A DNA stretch of 64,000 bases, taken from Rutpela maculata (taxonomy: Eukaryota > Arthropoda > Insecta > Coleoptera > Cerambycidae). The stretch lies in the NCBI GenBank assembly GCA_936432065.2, contig OW386289.2:31822655-31886654 (forward strand). Direction: 5' to 3'. Of the stretch, positions 1 through 11,700 are shown in pieces. Below the pieces are notes generated by a model that had not been told where the DNA came from, did no database searches, and saw nothing but the letters and a program-made list of their open reading frames with translations. Every line of letters starts with the position of its first letter. The stretch's first letter is position 1. The position numbers and the translations under genes are program-made.

Positions 1-96
1 GCATGCCAGCTGTTACCTAGCTATCAATGCCGCATTTTACGTAAATCGGGTCACCTGATTTTTCCAAAACATATTTTTATCTGCGGATCTTCCCGG
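1..96 (-). repeat. Short dispersed repeat, inverted copy
   Basis: These bases read on the minus strand match 24011-24106 closely and 24578-24657 more loosely; shared landmarks are GGGAAGATCCGCAGAT and CGGCATTGATA. It is the same family that the hammerhead satellite interrupts. The window edge cuts the copy, so its true end is unknown. Identity is by eye. Confidence 0.8.
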
Positions 97-889
97 GCGA
101 CTTGCTGAACCAGACCTAATGTGATTCGGTGGTCCAGATCGCTAGGAGAAGAGGCTGGGGCATGCAGAGACGGCATCTGAACGTTTAACGAGCCAAACTC
201 ACTTCTCCATCCTCTACCGTATCCATACCGCGTTCGCTCTCTCTCCCTCTCTCTCTCTCTCTCCCTCTCTCCCTGTGAGCACACATATGCACCGTTATCA
301 TTTTAATCGACTGCAGTACACAGAGCACCTCGAAAAAAATCAGGTGGGGATGGCGGCCTGAGAGTCGACGATATTAGTCATGCAGGACACACCCGAGTTT
401 TGGTAGCAGTAACAATAATTTGACATGTGTTTGTATGAATATCTCCAGGCTGACTGGCTGGCTATCTAGACATCGGCCGACAAGTATCTAGAGATAGATG
501 GTTGGAGGTGCACATATCCGCTTATACCATATAGGCACAACAGGCTCCATCGCCGAGAGGCTAGAATGGCGGTGGTAGAGGTCAAAACTATATACACAAG
601 TAAAGCAAACGAAACGTAATCGCCGAAGTTGATGGTTACATATAGAACATGTCGTTATCTAAGAAATCTGCCCCCAGCGATCCCGTCACATTCATATCGG
701 TCTCTGCGAGCGTATATGCACTGTGATTGAATGCAATACATAACATCGACGATAGGGTTGTATGTTTTCGGTGCTTTAAACATAGATGAATTCTGTAGGG
801 AGATGCTAGCCCCAGACCTGCGTTTTTACAACAGCCCGTCTTGTGTATACCCTAGGCACAGAGAGAGAGAAACAGTAATTAATATGAGT

Positions 890-926
<37 letters not shown>

Positions 927-1003
927 ATAGATGTCGATAGCTCGAGCTAAATATTAATCAGTACATATTTTACCTTTGCAGTTAATCATAATAATAAGTA
1001 AAC
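97..1003. other. Non-coding stretch with (CT)n microsatellites
   Basis: I see no convincing gene here. CT-rich tracts lie at about 236-273 and 891-923. Short open frames that read through them are low-complexity artefacts. Confidence 0.7.
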
Positions 1004-1531
1004 ATGGAGATAGTATGTGACTTCCAGGGGTTCCACGACAACGATAGTCAGTTTATTTTTAAAGAAGTATCAATAACATCGCTGGACGGTAAAATTTACG
1101 ATCATTTTCTTTTCATGCCACCGTATGATTTTGAAAAGCTATCGAAAAAATCTAAAAGGACGGTCACATGGTTATCATACCTATTTCACGGTCTTGAATG
1201 GGATAGTGGCTTTATACCTTATGAGAAAACATTAAATATATTTCAAGATATCGGTCAAAGGTCCTCGTTAATATATGTAAAGGGATATGGCAAGAAAGAA
1301 ATTTTAACAAAACATGTGCGTGATGGTAGCAGCAAAATAAAAAACATTGAAGATCTTGGGTGTCCTACAATAGATGTATTAAGAGGCATGTATTCTCAGG
1401 TTAGTTGTATGGCGCACATAGACCTAGGCGGCAGTAACCATTTATGCTCTCAGCAAAATATTAAAAACATTATATGCTGGTATAATAACAGGCCTTCAAA
1501 TACTCGAATGTCTTCAGATCACGCTGAATAA
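1004..1531 (+). CDS. Small conserved-looking protein of unknown function (175 aa)
   Basis: An uninterrupted 175-residue frame starts at an ATG preceded by AAAC. The composition is balanced and not repeat-derived. It opens with MEIVCDFQGF, has a central WLSYLFHGLEWDSGF stretch and an IYVKGYGKKEIL segment, and ends with scattered Cys and His. I recall similar short proteins annotated as uncharacterised in insect genomes, often near mobile DNA, and the opening CDFQGF could be a degenerate start of an RNase H-like or exonuclease fold, but I cannot prove this. No signal peptide or membrane segment is evident. AATAAA-like signals lie 160-370 bases downstream. It could be a single-exon gene, the end of a larger gene, or part of an unrecognised mobile element. 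Confidence 0.5.
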   Translation: MEIVCDFQGFHDNDSQFIFKEVSITSLDGKIYDHFLFMPPYDFEKLSKKSKRTVTWLSYLFHGLEWDSGFIPYEKTLNIFQDIGQRSSLIYVKGYGKKEILTKHVRDGSSKIKNIEDLGCPTIDVLRGMYSQVSCMAHIDLGGSNHLCSQQNIKNIICWYNNRPSNTRMSSDHAE

Positions 1532-2172
1532 AAACCGCTCAAGATATTTCAAAATACAATGGAGAGTCGTTTTCTTTTTTGGACCCGCCAGCTAGCCATG
1601 TGTTTAGTGGAAATTTTTAAACACTCGTATATATGAGAAAGCATCAAATATATCCGGGGTTGTTTTTTATGTTGCAATAATACTGTATGTTTATTAAATA
1701 AATAAATAAAAAAATAAGTGTTTAATATTTTGCTTTATTCAATTTAGTTCATATAAATGTAAAATGTCCACTGCAAGACTATAGAGAACTGTATGATGAG
1801 GCGATATAGAAAAGGGTTTATATAGTTACATATATGTACAAAGCAGACGTCTGTTTTTGATGTGTCTGCATTCTTATTAAATAAAAATAAAATGGGTGTT
1901 TAACAATTTGTTTTATTCACCTCCCCCATTCATAAGGATCGAGTCTAGCACGTATGCATAAAGTTATGTAATGTAGTGCGTGTGGTCGCAGGTAAACGAG
2001 GTATATTGTTTAAAAAAAAATACACAGAAGTTGACTGGCGTAGAGAGTTTGTTTCACATCCTGCAGAGACGCGCTTACTGTGACGGGGAGCTCGGTAAAA
2101 AATATAATTTGGAACAATCGCGCACTCTATGCTTTAACACGTCGACATTACTCTGCATGTGCGTTCAGTCCG

Positions 2173-2212
<40 letters not shown>

Positions 2213-2476
2213 ATATAACTAGGTGTGACAGGGAGGGGACGGATGGGGCACCGTGAACGTAAAAGTCACTAAAGCAGGCTACTTAAATAAATATATAAAC
2301 CCCGAGATAATACCAAAAATGACGATAACATATATAATAATGCAGGTTCTAGTATTAATAATAAAACATTTTAAATAAACACGTAGGCATTATAGCATAA
2401 GTTGAAGCGAAGTGACATGGACACTTTCTATTTTTTTTAAATACCTTAATAATGCGTCATGCAGGAACAGTCTGTA
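1532..2476. other. Non-coding; paired bidirectional poly(A)-like segments and (AC)n
   Basis: Two related segments at about 1688-1745 and 1873-1922 each contain AATAAA-type signals on the plus strand followed about 30 bases later by TTTATT (AATAAA on the minus strand). A (CA)n microsatellite lies at 2175-2208. No supported gene. Confidence 0.55.
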
Positions 2477-2481
2477 TACGA

Positions 2482-2714
2482 CTAACGATTTCGACACCCA
2501 AAAGTCTCTTTTTAAAAAATTATTAAATTCAAAAATTTATTTTTTATAAAATGGTATGTGTTTAATTAGGAAGCTAGTTACTGACTGAATCTAAAACAAT
2601 GCAAAATAGGAAAGAAGGCACAGCGCCTTATCTTCTAAGTATCAGGTTACAACTGCTGATGCTGGGAAACATAGTCGTCCCCTTAAAATTCAAATGGGGG
2701 GTCGATACATAATT
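2482..2714 (-). repeat. 3' LTR of the gypsy element
   Basis: This 233-bp stretch is identical by eye to 8117-8362 except that it lacks 13 bases present there at about 8189-8201. Read on the minus strand it begins AATTATGTATCGAC and ends ATTTCGTTAG-like sequence. Confidence 0.93.
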
Positions 2715-2723
2715 CCTCCCCTC
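2715..2723 (-). other. Polypurine tract
   Basis: On the minus strand the purine run GAGGGGAGG directly precedes the 3' LTR, the expected site for plus-strand DNA priming. Confidence 0.75.
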
Positions 2724-2814
2724 GAAGATTCAACTACGGAGTGCAGCGAGGAAGTTGAACGTTTGGTGGAATGGCTTCTGGTCGATTTCCCTCGATGTCT
2801 TCATTATGTTTACT

Positions 2815-3198
2815 TCATCTGGCTAATATACATTTTTTATATGAAAAATATGAGATGATTAAAATAACCATAACATAGAGGAGTACTGTCCATGTACTGG
2901 GAATATTGGAGATTCCAATTTCGTCATAAGATATTTGGGGTTGATTTTCAATTATTTATTTTTGAATGTCCTGTAGTTCGTCTAGTTTGATATTCTCTAA
3001 GTGGATGGTAAAGTTTTGGTTTGGTGTAGGATTTTCCTCTTGGTCTAGTTCTGGGAAAAATATCGGCTCGTTTTGATTTATGGCTTGCTGTTTATTGCTG
3101 ATCTTCTCTCGGGTGGTAATTATTTCGCACCCTATTGGGATGTTGATTAAATAGGTACCAATTAACTTTTGGACCTCTTCTTGTTGTTTACATTTCAT
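2815..3198 (-). pseudogene. Env-like C-terminal remnant of the gypsy element
   Basis: A minus-strand frame starts at 3198 and runs 80 codons to a TAA at about 2956. The same frame then continues to a TGA at 2815-2817. The continuation encodes a hydrophobic stretch of about 20 residues followed by a short basic tail, as in the membrane anchor of an insect retrovirus-like envelope protein. Most of an envelope ectodomain is missing: this frame overlaps the broken end of integrase at about 3190, which implies a large internal deletion there. The copy is non-functional. The env assignment rests on position and the membrane segment, not on a conserved catalytic motif. Confidence 0.6.
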
Positions 3199-4349
3199 GG
3201 TGATTGGGTGAACAAAAATGCAATTTTATTTTGTGCAAGTTAAGAAGTTCGGTAATAACTGAATTTTTAAATTCTGAACCGTTATCTACGATAATTTGTC
3301 TTGGAACGCCATGATGGGAGAAAAATGATATTAAATTGTTTACGATTTCGGTAGAACATGGTGACATTAATTTGTATGCCTGTGCATATTTCGAAAATGT
3401 ATCTATGATAGTCAAAAATTTGGTTTGTTCTAAGGTAAAAGCGTCTATATGAATAATTTCAAAAGGTTGAACCGGGGTTGGTGTAATATTCATTTTCATT
3501 CTTACGGGGATGCCTTTCGTATTTTCCTTGTTGACAAATTTCACAGTCGTTTATATATGTTTGAATTGAATTTTTCATTTCGGGCCAATAATATCGCTTC
3601 CTGATTTGTTGCTCAGTTTCATTTATACCACGATGGTTGCTTTTGCTTTCGTGATAATTTTTTATTATTTCCTGAACATCGTCCTTATTACTGACATCGA
3701 TTAATTTTAGTTTACAATTTTTTAATTTTAGGTACGGCCATTTAAAATTCTTACGTATAACTTCACAAAATGGTTCATACATATCAGGGTCTTCAAAATA
3801 TAAATGATAAGGTGTTTTTGGCACTACATAGTTTTTGAAAAAGTTGATTATATCTTGCTCAAATTGATTTTGAGATATTTGACAATCTAGGCGTTGCTTT
3901 TTATTGAATAATATCGTCAGTTTTGGTCTAGCAAGGGAATGTAGGACTGATTTAATAATTATTTGATTTTGTCCGTAATAAACGGGTGTTTCCACGATGG
4001 GAATTTCTGCTATGTGATGGTGCTCGGCATTTGTGTGTACAGTAATATTATCATTATCGTTATCGTTCTCGGGATTATCAGTCTCTAATCTTTCTTCATC
4101 TGGTAGTACCCGAGTGGAAATATTGTCGATTTCCGGATCTGGAGGTTCCGCGGGTTCTGGGGGTTCCGAGGGTTGAGCTGAAGTGCTAGCGCCGATTTGC
4201 TCATTAAACTCGTCAATATATTCAAATATATCACTCGTCTCTTTAGCGTGTAATTCTATGCGGGATAACGCGTCTGCGTTCGTATTTAATTTACCCTTTT
4301 TATATATGATATTGTAGTCGAATTCCTCCAGCTTGAAACGCCATCTTAT
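3188..4349 (-). pseudogene. Gypsy integrase, frameshifted and truncated
   Basis: The minus strand encodes a linker rich in Pro, Glu and Asn, then an HHCC zinc-binding region with two His near NHRGINE and a CEIC pair. The catalytic core contains the first acidic residue in IHIDAF and the second in VDNGSEF. The reading frame changes at about 3500, and the core ends abruptly at about 3190, before the catalytic Glu, where the env-like remnant begins. Integrase would insert the element's cDNA into the host genome; this copy lacks part of its active site. The linker is in the same frame as the upstream RNase H but is separated from it by the TAA at 4350. Confidence 0.85.
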
Positions 4350-5645
4350 TTATTTAGAATTTGGCTCTTTTAACGAGAACAGCCACTGTAGGGGTTTATG
4401 GTCAGTTATTATGTTAAATTTCCGTCCAAAAAGGTATGGCCGGAAGTATTTAGTAGCCCAAACGATAGCCAAAAGTTCCCTTTCTATCACGCTATAATTT
4501 TGTTCGGAATCATTCAAAGTTCGAGACGCGTACGCGATGGGTAAGTCTTTCCCCAATTTGGCCCTGGGACAAAATGGCGCCAACGGCCACATTGCTCGCA
4601 TCAGTGGTTAAATTGAACGGTTTTGTGAAATCGGGGTATTGCAGGATAGGCTCGTTAATCAACAAATTTTTACAAACTTCAAAACAAGATAAAAATTCTT
4701 CGTCGTGGGTGATTTTTGCATTTTTCTTTAAGCATTTCGTCATCGGTTTGGTAATTTTGGCGAAATTATTTATAAATCTCCTATAATAACCCAATAGTCC
4801 CAAAAAGCCTTTAATTTGTTTAGTTGTCTTAGGGACTGGGTAATTTTTTATAGCTTTTATTTTATCCGGGTTTGGCTTAACCCCGTCCGGTGTAACAATG
4901 TGGCCTAAGTAGGCCACTTCCTTGCGTAAAAACTCTGACTTGTCTAACTGAATTTTGAAATTTGATTGTCTAAGTCTATCGAAAACTGATCTTAACCTTT
5001 CTATATGTTCCTGAAGTGACGTAGAAAAAATTATTATGTCGTCTAAGTAAACTAAGCATTTTTCGTTTTGTATACCACGAAGAATATTGTCCATAATTCG
5101 CTGAAACGTCGCGGGCGCATTTTTTAGTCCAAAAGGCTTAAATACTCGTAATGCCCGTTTTCTGTGTTAAAAGCTGTTTTGGCTATGTCGCTTTCGTCCA
5201 TCTCTATCTGATGAAAACCACTAGCCAAATCCAATGTGGTAAAGTATTGACATTTACCTAACTTGTCCAATAAATCAGTAATATTGGGAAGTGGGTATCT
5301 GTCGTCGACCGTCTTCTCATTTAGTTTGCGGTAGTCCACCACTACACACCACTTTTGTATTCCCGAAGCATCGGGTTTTTTGGGCACCACCCAAATAGGT
5401 GATAACCACGGTGAATTGCTAGGCCTTATTATATTTTGATCCAACATTTTTTTCATTTGGTTTTCTACTTCCTTTTTGTGGATGAACGGGTAACGATATG
5501 TTTTCGTATATATCGGTACTTCGTCCGTCGTATTAATTTTATGTTTAATTTGATTAGAAAAAGTTAATTTAGTGTTTTCTTGATAGAAAATGTTTGAATA
5601 TTCTTTACATAAATTTTCAATTTTACTTTTTTCTTCCGGATTTAG
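4350..5645 (-). pseudogene. Gypsy reverse transcriptase / RNase H, frameshifted
   Basis: Read on the minus strand, the RT fingers and palm carry WVVPKK, a VVDYRKLN stretch, TLDLASGFHQI and the catalytic YLDD box at about 5045. An RNase H region follows with TDASNVAVGAILSQG and ITDHKPL. Damage is visible: a shift at about 5140, where a few bases are missing within the motif preceding the YLDD strand, a frame change at about 4600, and an in-frame TAA at 4350. The boundary with protease near 5645 is also out of frame. The protein would copy the element's RNA into DNA; no single intact frame remains. Confidence 0.88.
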
Positions 5646-6365
5646 ATGGTCGGTACGAATGTTAGATAGGCTAAGTATGATTTTGGCGTTTCATCAAAAT
5701 TGTTTAAGTTTATTTCGTGAATTGATTTTTTTTCGAGTCTCTCAACTACTATAGGTTCGGAAAAGTCTAGAGTGATCGGATTGACCGTATTATTTAATAT
5801 TGTAGTAATAGCTTCGCCATTGTTGGCGGTGGCTAAACATTCTGGTATCTCACAATTGTGAATTTTTTGATAAGGGATTATTATTTCTCCATTTTCTAGC
5901 GACGTTTTTATTTTTATTACTTGTTCGCTGCGAGGTGCGATTGATATTAAATTTAATTCGTTTTTTGTTTTATGGTAAGATAAGGTAATTTTTGTATACG
6001 GCGTTATCAATAATCCTTTGTCGAAGTTTAAGCTAGCCTGAAGTATTTTTAAATTATCCAATCCGATTAATCCGTGAAAACTATTATGAAATCTAAATAA
6101 AAATAATTTTAAACTTGTTGGTTGTGGTAAATTAAATAGTTTTGAAGATGGTATTAATGCACTTTCTTTGTGAGCGGATTTTTGAAAAACGGTAGAGACT
6201 ATAAATGGATCATTTTGAATACAGGATATAATTTATGAGCAAGATGAGGGTCGATAAATGATTTTGTTGAACCCGAGTCGATTAAAAATTTTAGGTTATG
6301 TTCAGGTAGTATAATATAGGGTAATCCATTAGAATTGGTGGCATTGATTGAGATAATTTCAGGGT
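5646..6365 (-). pseudogene. Gypsy protease region and N-terminal pol, frameshifted
   Basis: The aspartic-protease active site appears on the minus strand as IDSGSTKSF at about 6270-6295, the DSG motif expected of retroelement proteases. About 50 bases downstream the frame hits a stop and continues in another frame to the 139-codon stretch 5642-6061. The protease would process the Gag-Pol polyprotein. Confidence 0.75.
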
Positions 6366-7787
6366 TTAAGTTTGATCGTCGACCGGTGGGTCTTGCTGAA
6401 AATTTACATTTTCTTGCTGAAAATTTATATTATCTTGATGAAAATTTATATTATCTTGCTGAAAATGTATATTATCTTGCTGAAAATTAATATTATCTTG
6501 GTAATATGCCTCGTTTACGTCTCCGTAAGTTTCAGGAAGGTTTTGGTTCTCGTTCACCGCTAGAGGTTGGTTCAATTTCGTTTACTTCAGTGTTATGAAG
6601 TTCATGGGAAGCGAAATTTCTTTGAGGGGGGCGATATTGATTTGAGGTAGATGGTCCCGGTTGAGGTCGGAAATTATTCGAAGTTTGCTTCGTTGATATA
6701 CTCATAGGAGTGGGGTTAGGCAGATTTTTGTATGGATTTGGCCTGAAAACGTTTTGGTTTTGGTTCCTGAATATTTGTGAATTTGTGAAAAATCTTTGCT
6801 GTGGATTGTTCACTCTAGGGTGAAATTGAATCGGTTGAGATGGGAAACTATTTTGTTGACGAAATTGATTACTCTGAGTTTGATAATTGAATTGAAAGGG
6901 TTTCTGGGGAAGTGGTTCATTGGTCTGCTGAAATTATTTACTGGTCTATTAAAGTTATGCATTGAATTTTGTTGATAAATGGTTGGGAATATTGGTCTTG
7001 GTTGTACAGGAGCCTGTTGTACGAAATTTTTGTTAGTCATATTTTGATAATAGTGCGTATTATCTTCTTGAGTAATAAATTGCATCGCCTCTTTCATGTC
7101 TTTGAGGCGCATGCAACGAATAGTTGTGCCTAGAAGTTCTTTTAGCCCTGACAAGAATGTTTTTAGAGTAAGATTGTTATAGAGATCGCGTTTTAATACT
7201 TTGGCTTCTGCTTCTTTTTCATGAATGTCTACATGTGAACATATTAAATTTAATAATTTTAAGCAACGGTCGTAAAATTGTTGCGGTTTTTCGCTTGGAA
7301 GCTGTTTTAGCAAAACTAAATCTCTATTTAGACAAGCTTCGTCGCGTTGATCTGCAAAGTTTCTATATAAAGTGTCTTTTAGTTCTTTCCAAGTAATAAC
7401 ACTCTGTATATTAACAACTAATTTAGCGTTATCTGTTAATTTGCCTATTAACGAGTTTAATAAAAACACGTTATGAAAACTATCAGGGTGAGCTGTGTCG
7501 TAAAATTCTGATATAATGCTATCACAAATACTTAAATATCTATTTAATTCGTTCGGATTTCCGTCAAATTGCGGAACGCATTTTAAATACTCCGGTTTGA
7601 ACTGAGCCATTTTCGTATTATTTAAGGTTAAATTAACTTCTAAATTACTTATTTCACTAGAATATTGAATGTTATTTTCTGGTTTATGTGAGGAACTAGA
7701 AGGCAAAAGAGAATTGTTATCTTCTTCGTCTGAGTCAGTTAAAGGTGATAAGCTTAAGTTTTCAAAAAGTTTTTCGAGTGACATCAA
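6366..7787 (-). pseudogene. gag: Gypsy gag, split by frame changes
   Basis: The minus-strand frame starting at 7787 runs 325 codons to 6810. Its N-terminus is acidic and Ser-rich, followed by a helical capsid-like region (about residues 60-240) and an Asn/Gln/Pro-rich tail. The tail continues in two further overlapping frames (6532-6813 and 6366-6575), so at least two frameshifts separate it from protease. There is no CCHC zinc knuckle, which agrees with gypsy-group Gag proteins that use a basic or Asn-rich tail instead. The C-terminal part carries a heptapeptide repeat listed separately. Confidence 0.82.
6393..6497 (-). repeat. Five tandem 21-bp repeats inside gag
   Basis: Five 21-bp units encode a QDNINFQ-type heptapeptide on the minus strand. 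Units differ at one to three bases, and the unit length keeps the frame. Length variation here would alter the Gag tail without shifting the frame. Confidence 0.9.
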
Positions 7788-8100
7788 ACTGTACTTACAT
7801 TAATATTATTGTGACTTTGAGCATCGTTTTTCACTAACTATAAGGAGCCCTCAAATGGATGAGCGATTTTGTCTTCTCCAAATTACGAGTTCCTTGCAGA
7901 ATGGGACGATGTAGTTCCAATTCTCGTGAATTGTTGTTGAAAGAGTCTTGCACAGGTTTGCGATAAACTGGGTTTCCTAATGTTCGAGGAGCCACTCTGT
8001 TTTAGGCACTTTCGAGAATTTTTCACTTTTTTGTCCGATAAATCGATTAATCGTTGAAACGAAAATTATCTGTTCGATACACGATAATTTCGATAATCCT
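7788..8100 (-). other. Gypsy 5' untranslated leader
   Basis: Between the gag start and the primer-binding site there is no substantial frame. By position it is the untranslated leader, where packaging signals are expected; no specific structure was identified. Confidence 0.7.
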
Positions 8101-8116
8101 TAGACCGACTGCGCCA
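8101..8116 (-). other. Primer-binding site, tRNA-Ser type
   Basis: The minus strand immediately inside the 5' LTR reads TGGCGCAGTCGGTCTA. TGGCGCAGTCG is the primer site I associate with the 17.6/297 group of insect gypsy elements, complementary to a serine tRNA 3' end. Confidence 0.75.
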
Positions 8117-8362
8117 CTAACGATTTCGACACCCAAAAGTCTCTTTTTAAAAAATTATTAAATTCAAAAATTTATTTTTTATAAAATGTTTTATGTACAA
8201 TGTATGTGTTTAATTAGGAAGCTAGTTACTGACTGAATCTAAAACAATGCAAAATAGGAAAGAAGGCACAGCGCCTTATCTTCTAAGTATCAGGTTACAA
8301 CTGCTGATGCTGGGAAACATAGTCGTCCCCTTAAAATTCAAATGGGGGGTCGATACATAATT
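8117..8362 (-). repeat. 5' LTR of the gypsy element
   Basis: This 246-bp repeat is identical by eye to 2482-2714 apart from 13 extra bases. The 5' LTR should carry the promoter; no TATA box was assigned. Confidence 0.93.
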
Positions 8363-8367
8363 TACGA

Positions 8368-8493
8368 CAGCGTGGAGAAAAATGTGTCAAAAATTCCGTG
8401 TGAGGTTAGGAATACAAAATAAACAGTATATGAAGGTACCGGCAGGAGAGATAGCTATTCGTGGTAGTAAAGTAAAGTAATGGACCACACCTA

Positions 8494-8591
<98 letters not shown>

Positions 8592-8593
8592 GG
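8368..8593. other. Left flank of the satellite: half repeat plus (TA)n
   Basis: From 8482 the sequence GGACCACACCTAAAAATAT matches 24562-24580 exactly, then becomes a long (TA)n tract (about 8496-8584) leading directly into the first satellite unit. Bases 8368-8481 hold no recognised feature. Confidence 0.85.
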
Positions 8594-8662
8594 AGATGTT
8601 AGTGCGGACCAAAGCTTTATGGCAAACAGGAAAAAATCATGGGTAAGACCGCAAAGAAAAAG

Positions 8663-8717
8663 AGCAACCGTGGACACGTGTTTCGGACTCATTGGTCCTC
8701 ATCAGCACGGTGTAGCT
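8663..8717 (-). ncRNA. Type I hammerhead ribozyme (first of 15 minus-strand copies)
   Basis: The RNA from the minus strand contains every core element: CUGAUGA, a 4-bp stem II (GGAC/GUCC, loop CAAUGA), GAAA, a minimal stem III (ACA-CG-UGU) and the cleavage triplet GUC. Stem I is ACCGUG/CACGGU, extended beyond an internal loop (UAC opposite U) by AGC/GCU. Cleavage is predicted after the C of GUC. The same 55-nt structure recurs at 309-bp steps, starting at 8663, 8972, 9281 and so on to 12989. The core is the established hammerhead consensus; activity is inferred. Confidence 0.95.
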
Positions 8718-11700
8718 AAGTTGAAAGGATAGGCACAACTTAGGAATTGACACAAACGGTGACCACTGACAGGCAGCCAGTCGCACATTTGTGGCAAGAG
8801 TTAGAAGACCCCGGGTTTCCGGAGCGACAACTAACACACCACGGAGGCAACTATAGCTACCTGCGTGGAATCACTGGACCCAAGGAAGAATAAAAAAATA
8901 GGAGATGTTAGTGCGGACCAAAGCTTTATGGCAAACAGGAAAAAATCATGGGTAAGACCGCAAAGAAAAAGAGCAACCGTGGACACGTGTTTCGGACTCA
9001 TTGGTCCTCATCAGCACGGTGTAGCTAAGTTGAAAGGATAGGCACAACTTAGGAATTGACACAAACGGTGACCACTGACAGGCAGCCAGTCGCACATTTG
9101 TGGCAAGAGTTAGAAGACCCCGGGTTTCCGGAGCGACAACTAACACACCACGGAGGCAACTATAGCTACCTGCGTGGAATCACTGGACCCAAGGAAGAAT
9201 AAAAAAATAGGAGATGTTAGTGCGGACCAAAGCTTTATGGCAAACAGGAAAAAATCATGGGTAAGACCGCAAAGAAAAAGAGCAACCGTGGACACGTGTT
9301 TCGGACTCATTGGTCCTCATCAGCACGGTGTAGCTAAGTTGAAAGGATAGGCACAACTTAGGAATTGACACAAACGGTGACCACTGACAGGCAGCCAGTC
9401 GCACATTTGTGGCAAGAGTTAGAAGACCCCGGGTTTCCGGAGCGACAACTAACACACCACGGAGGCAACTATAGCTACCTGCGTGGAATCACTGGACCCA
9501 AGGAAGAATAAAAAAATAGGAGATGTTAGTGCGGACCAAAGCTTTATGGCAAACAGGAAAAAATCATGGGTAAGACCGCAAAGAAAAAGAGCAACCGTGG
9601 ACACGTGTTTCGGACTCATTGGTCCTCATCAGCACGGTGTAGCTAAGTTGAAAGGATAGGCACAACTTAGGAATTGACACAAACGGTGACCACTGACAGG
9701 CAGCCAGTCGCACATTTGTGGCAAGAGTTAGAAGACCCCGGGTTTCCGGAGCGACAACTAACACACCACGGAGGCAACTATAGCTACCTGCGTGGAATCA
9801 CTGGACCCAAGGAAGAATAAAAAAATAGGAGATGTTAGTGCGGACCAAAGCTTTATGGCAAACAGGAAAAAATCATGGGTAAGACCGCAAAGAAAAAGAG
9901 CAACCGTGGACACGTGTTTCGGACTCATTGGTCCTCATCAGCACGGTGTAGCTAAGTTGAAAGGATAGGCACAACTTAGGAATTGACACAAACGGTGACC
10001 ACTGACAGGCAGCCAGTCGCACATTTGTGGCAAGAGTTAGAAGACCCCGGGTTTCCGGAGCGACAACTAACACACCACGGAGGCAACTATAGCTACCTGC
10101 GTGGAATCACTGGACCCAAGGAAGAATAAAAAAATAGGAGATGTTAGTGCGGACCAAAGCTTTATGGCAAACAGGAAAAAATCATGGGTAAGACCGCAAA
10201 GAAAAAGAGCAACCGTGGACACGTGTTTCGGACTCATTGGTCCTCATCAGCACGGTGTAGCTAAGTTGAAAGGATAGGCACAACTTAGGAATTGACACAA
10301 ACGGTGACCACTGACAGGCAGCCAGTCGCACATTTGTGGCAAGAGTTAGAAGACCCCGGGTTTCCGGAGCGACAACTAACACACCACGGAGGCAACTATA
10401 GCTACCTGCGTGGAATCACTGGACCCAAGGAAGAATAAAAAAATAGGAGATGTTAGTGCGGACCAAAGCTTTATGGCAAACAGGAAAAAATCATGGGTAA
10501 GACCGCAAAGAAAAAGAGCAACCGTGGACACGTGTTTCGGACTCATTGGTCCTCATCAGCACGGTGTAGCTAAGTTGAAAGGATAGGCACAACTTAGGAA
10601 TTGACACAAACGGTGACCACTGACAGGCAGCCAGTCGCACATTTGTGGCAAGAGTTAGAAGACCCCGGGTTTCCGGAGCGACAACTAACACACCACGGAG
10701 GCAACTATAGCTACCTGCGTGGAATCACTGGACCCAAGGAAGAATAAAAAAATAGGAGATGTTAGTGCGGACCAAAGCTTTATGGCAAACAGGAAAAAAT
10801 CATGGGTAAGACCGCAAAGAAAAAGAGCAACCGTGGACACGTGTTTCGGACTCATTGGTCCTCATCAGCACGGTGTAGCTAAGTTGAAAGGATAGGCACA
10901 ACTTAGGAATTGACACAAACGGTGACCACTGACAGGCAGCCAGTCGCACATTTGTGGCAAGAGTTAGAAGACCCCGGGTTTCCGGAGCGACAACTAACAC
11001 ACCACGGAGGCAACTATAGCTACCTGCGTGGAATCACTGGACCCAAGGAAGAATAAAAAAATAGGAGATGTTAGTGCGGACCAAAGCTTTATGGCAAACA
11101 GGAAAAAATCATGGGTAAGACCGCAAAGAAAAAGAGCAACCGTGGACACGTGTTTCGGACTCATTGGTCCTCATCAGCACGGTGTAGCTAAGTTGAAAGG
11201 ATAGGCACAACTTAGGAATTGACACAAACGGTGACCACTGACAGGCAGCCAGTCGCACATTTGTGGCAAGAGTTAGAAGACCCCGGGTTTCCGGAGCGAC
11301 AACTAACACACCACGGAGGCAACTATAGCTACCTGCGTGGAATCACTGGACCCAAGGAAGAATAAAAAAATAGGAGATGTTAGTGCGGACCAAAGCTTTA
11401 TGGCAAACAGGAAAAAATCATGGGTAAGACCGCAAAGAAAAAGAGCAACCGTGGACACGTGTTTCGGACTCATTGGTCCTCATCAGCACGGTGTAGCTAA
11501 GTTGAAAGGATAGGCACAACTTAGGAATTGACACAAACGGTGACCACTGACAGGCAGCCAGTCGCACATTTGTGGCAAGAGTTAGAAGACCCCGGGTTTC
11601 CGGAGCGACAACTAACACACCACGGAGGCAACTATAGCTACCTGCGTGGAATCACTGGACCCAAGGAAGAATAAAAAAATAGGAGATGTTAGTGCGGACC

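Larger units (their letters stand above)
2482..8362 (-). mobile_element. Ty3/gypsy (errantivirus-like) LTR retrotransposon, defective
   Basis: A complete minus-strand element is bounded by two LTRs and a short target duplication (TACG or TACGA) at 2477-2481 and 8363-8367. Reading the minus strand, the order is LTR, primer-binding site, gag, protease, reverse transcriptase, RNase H, integrase, env-like remnant, polypurine tract, LTR. The order and the tRNA-Ser-type primer site fit the 17.6/297 branch of the gypsy group. Gag, pol and env frames are all interrupted, so this copy cannot be autonomous as sequenced, although the LTRs differ only by a 13-bp indel. Confidence 0.92.

Noticed and set aside
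8406..8692. Frames of Tyr/Ile repeats through the TA tract
   Set aside because: Pure translation of a (TA)n microsatellite.
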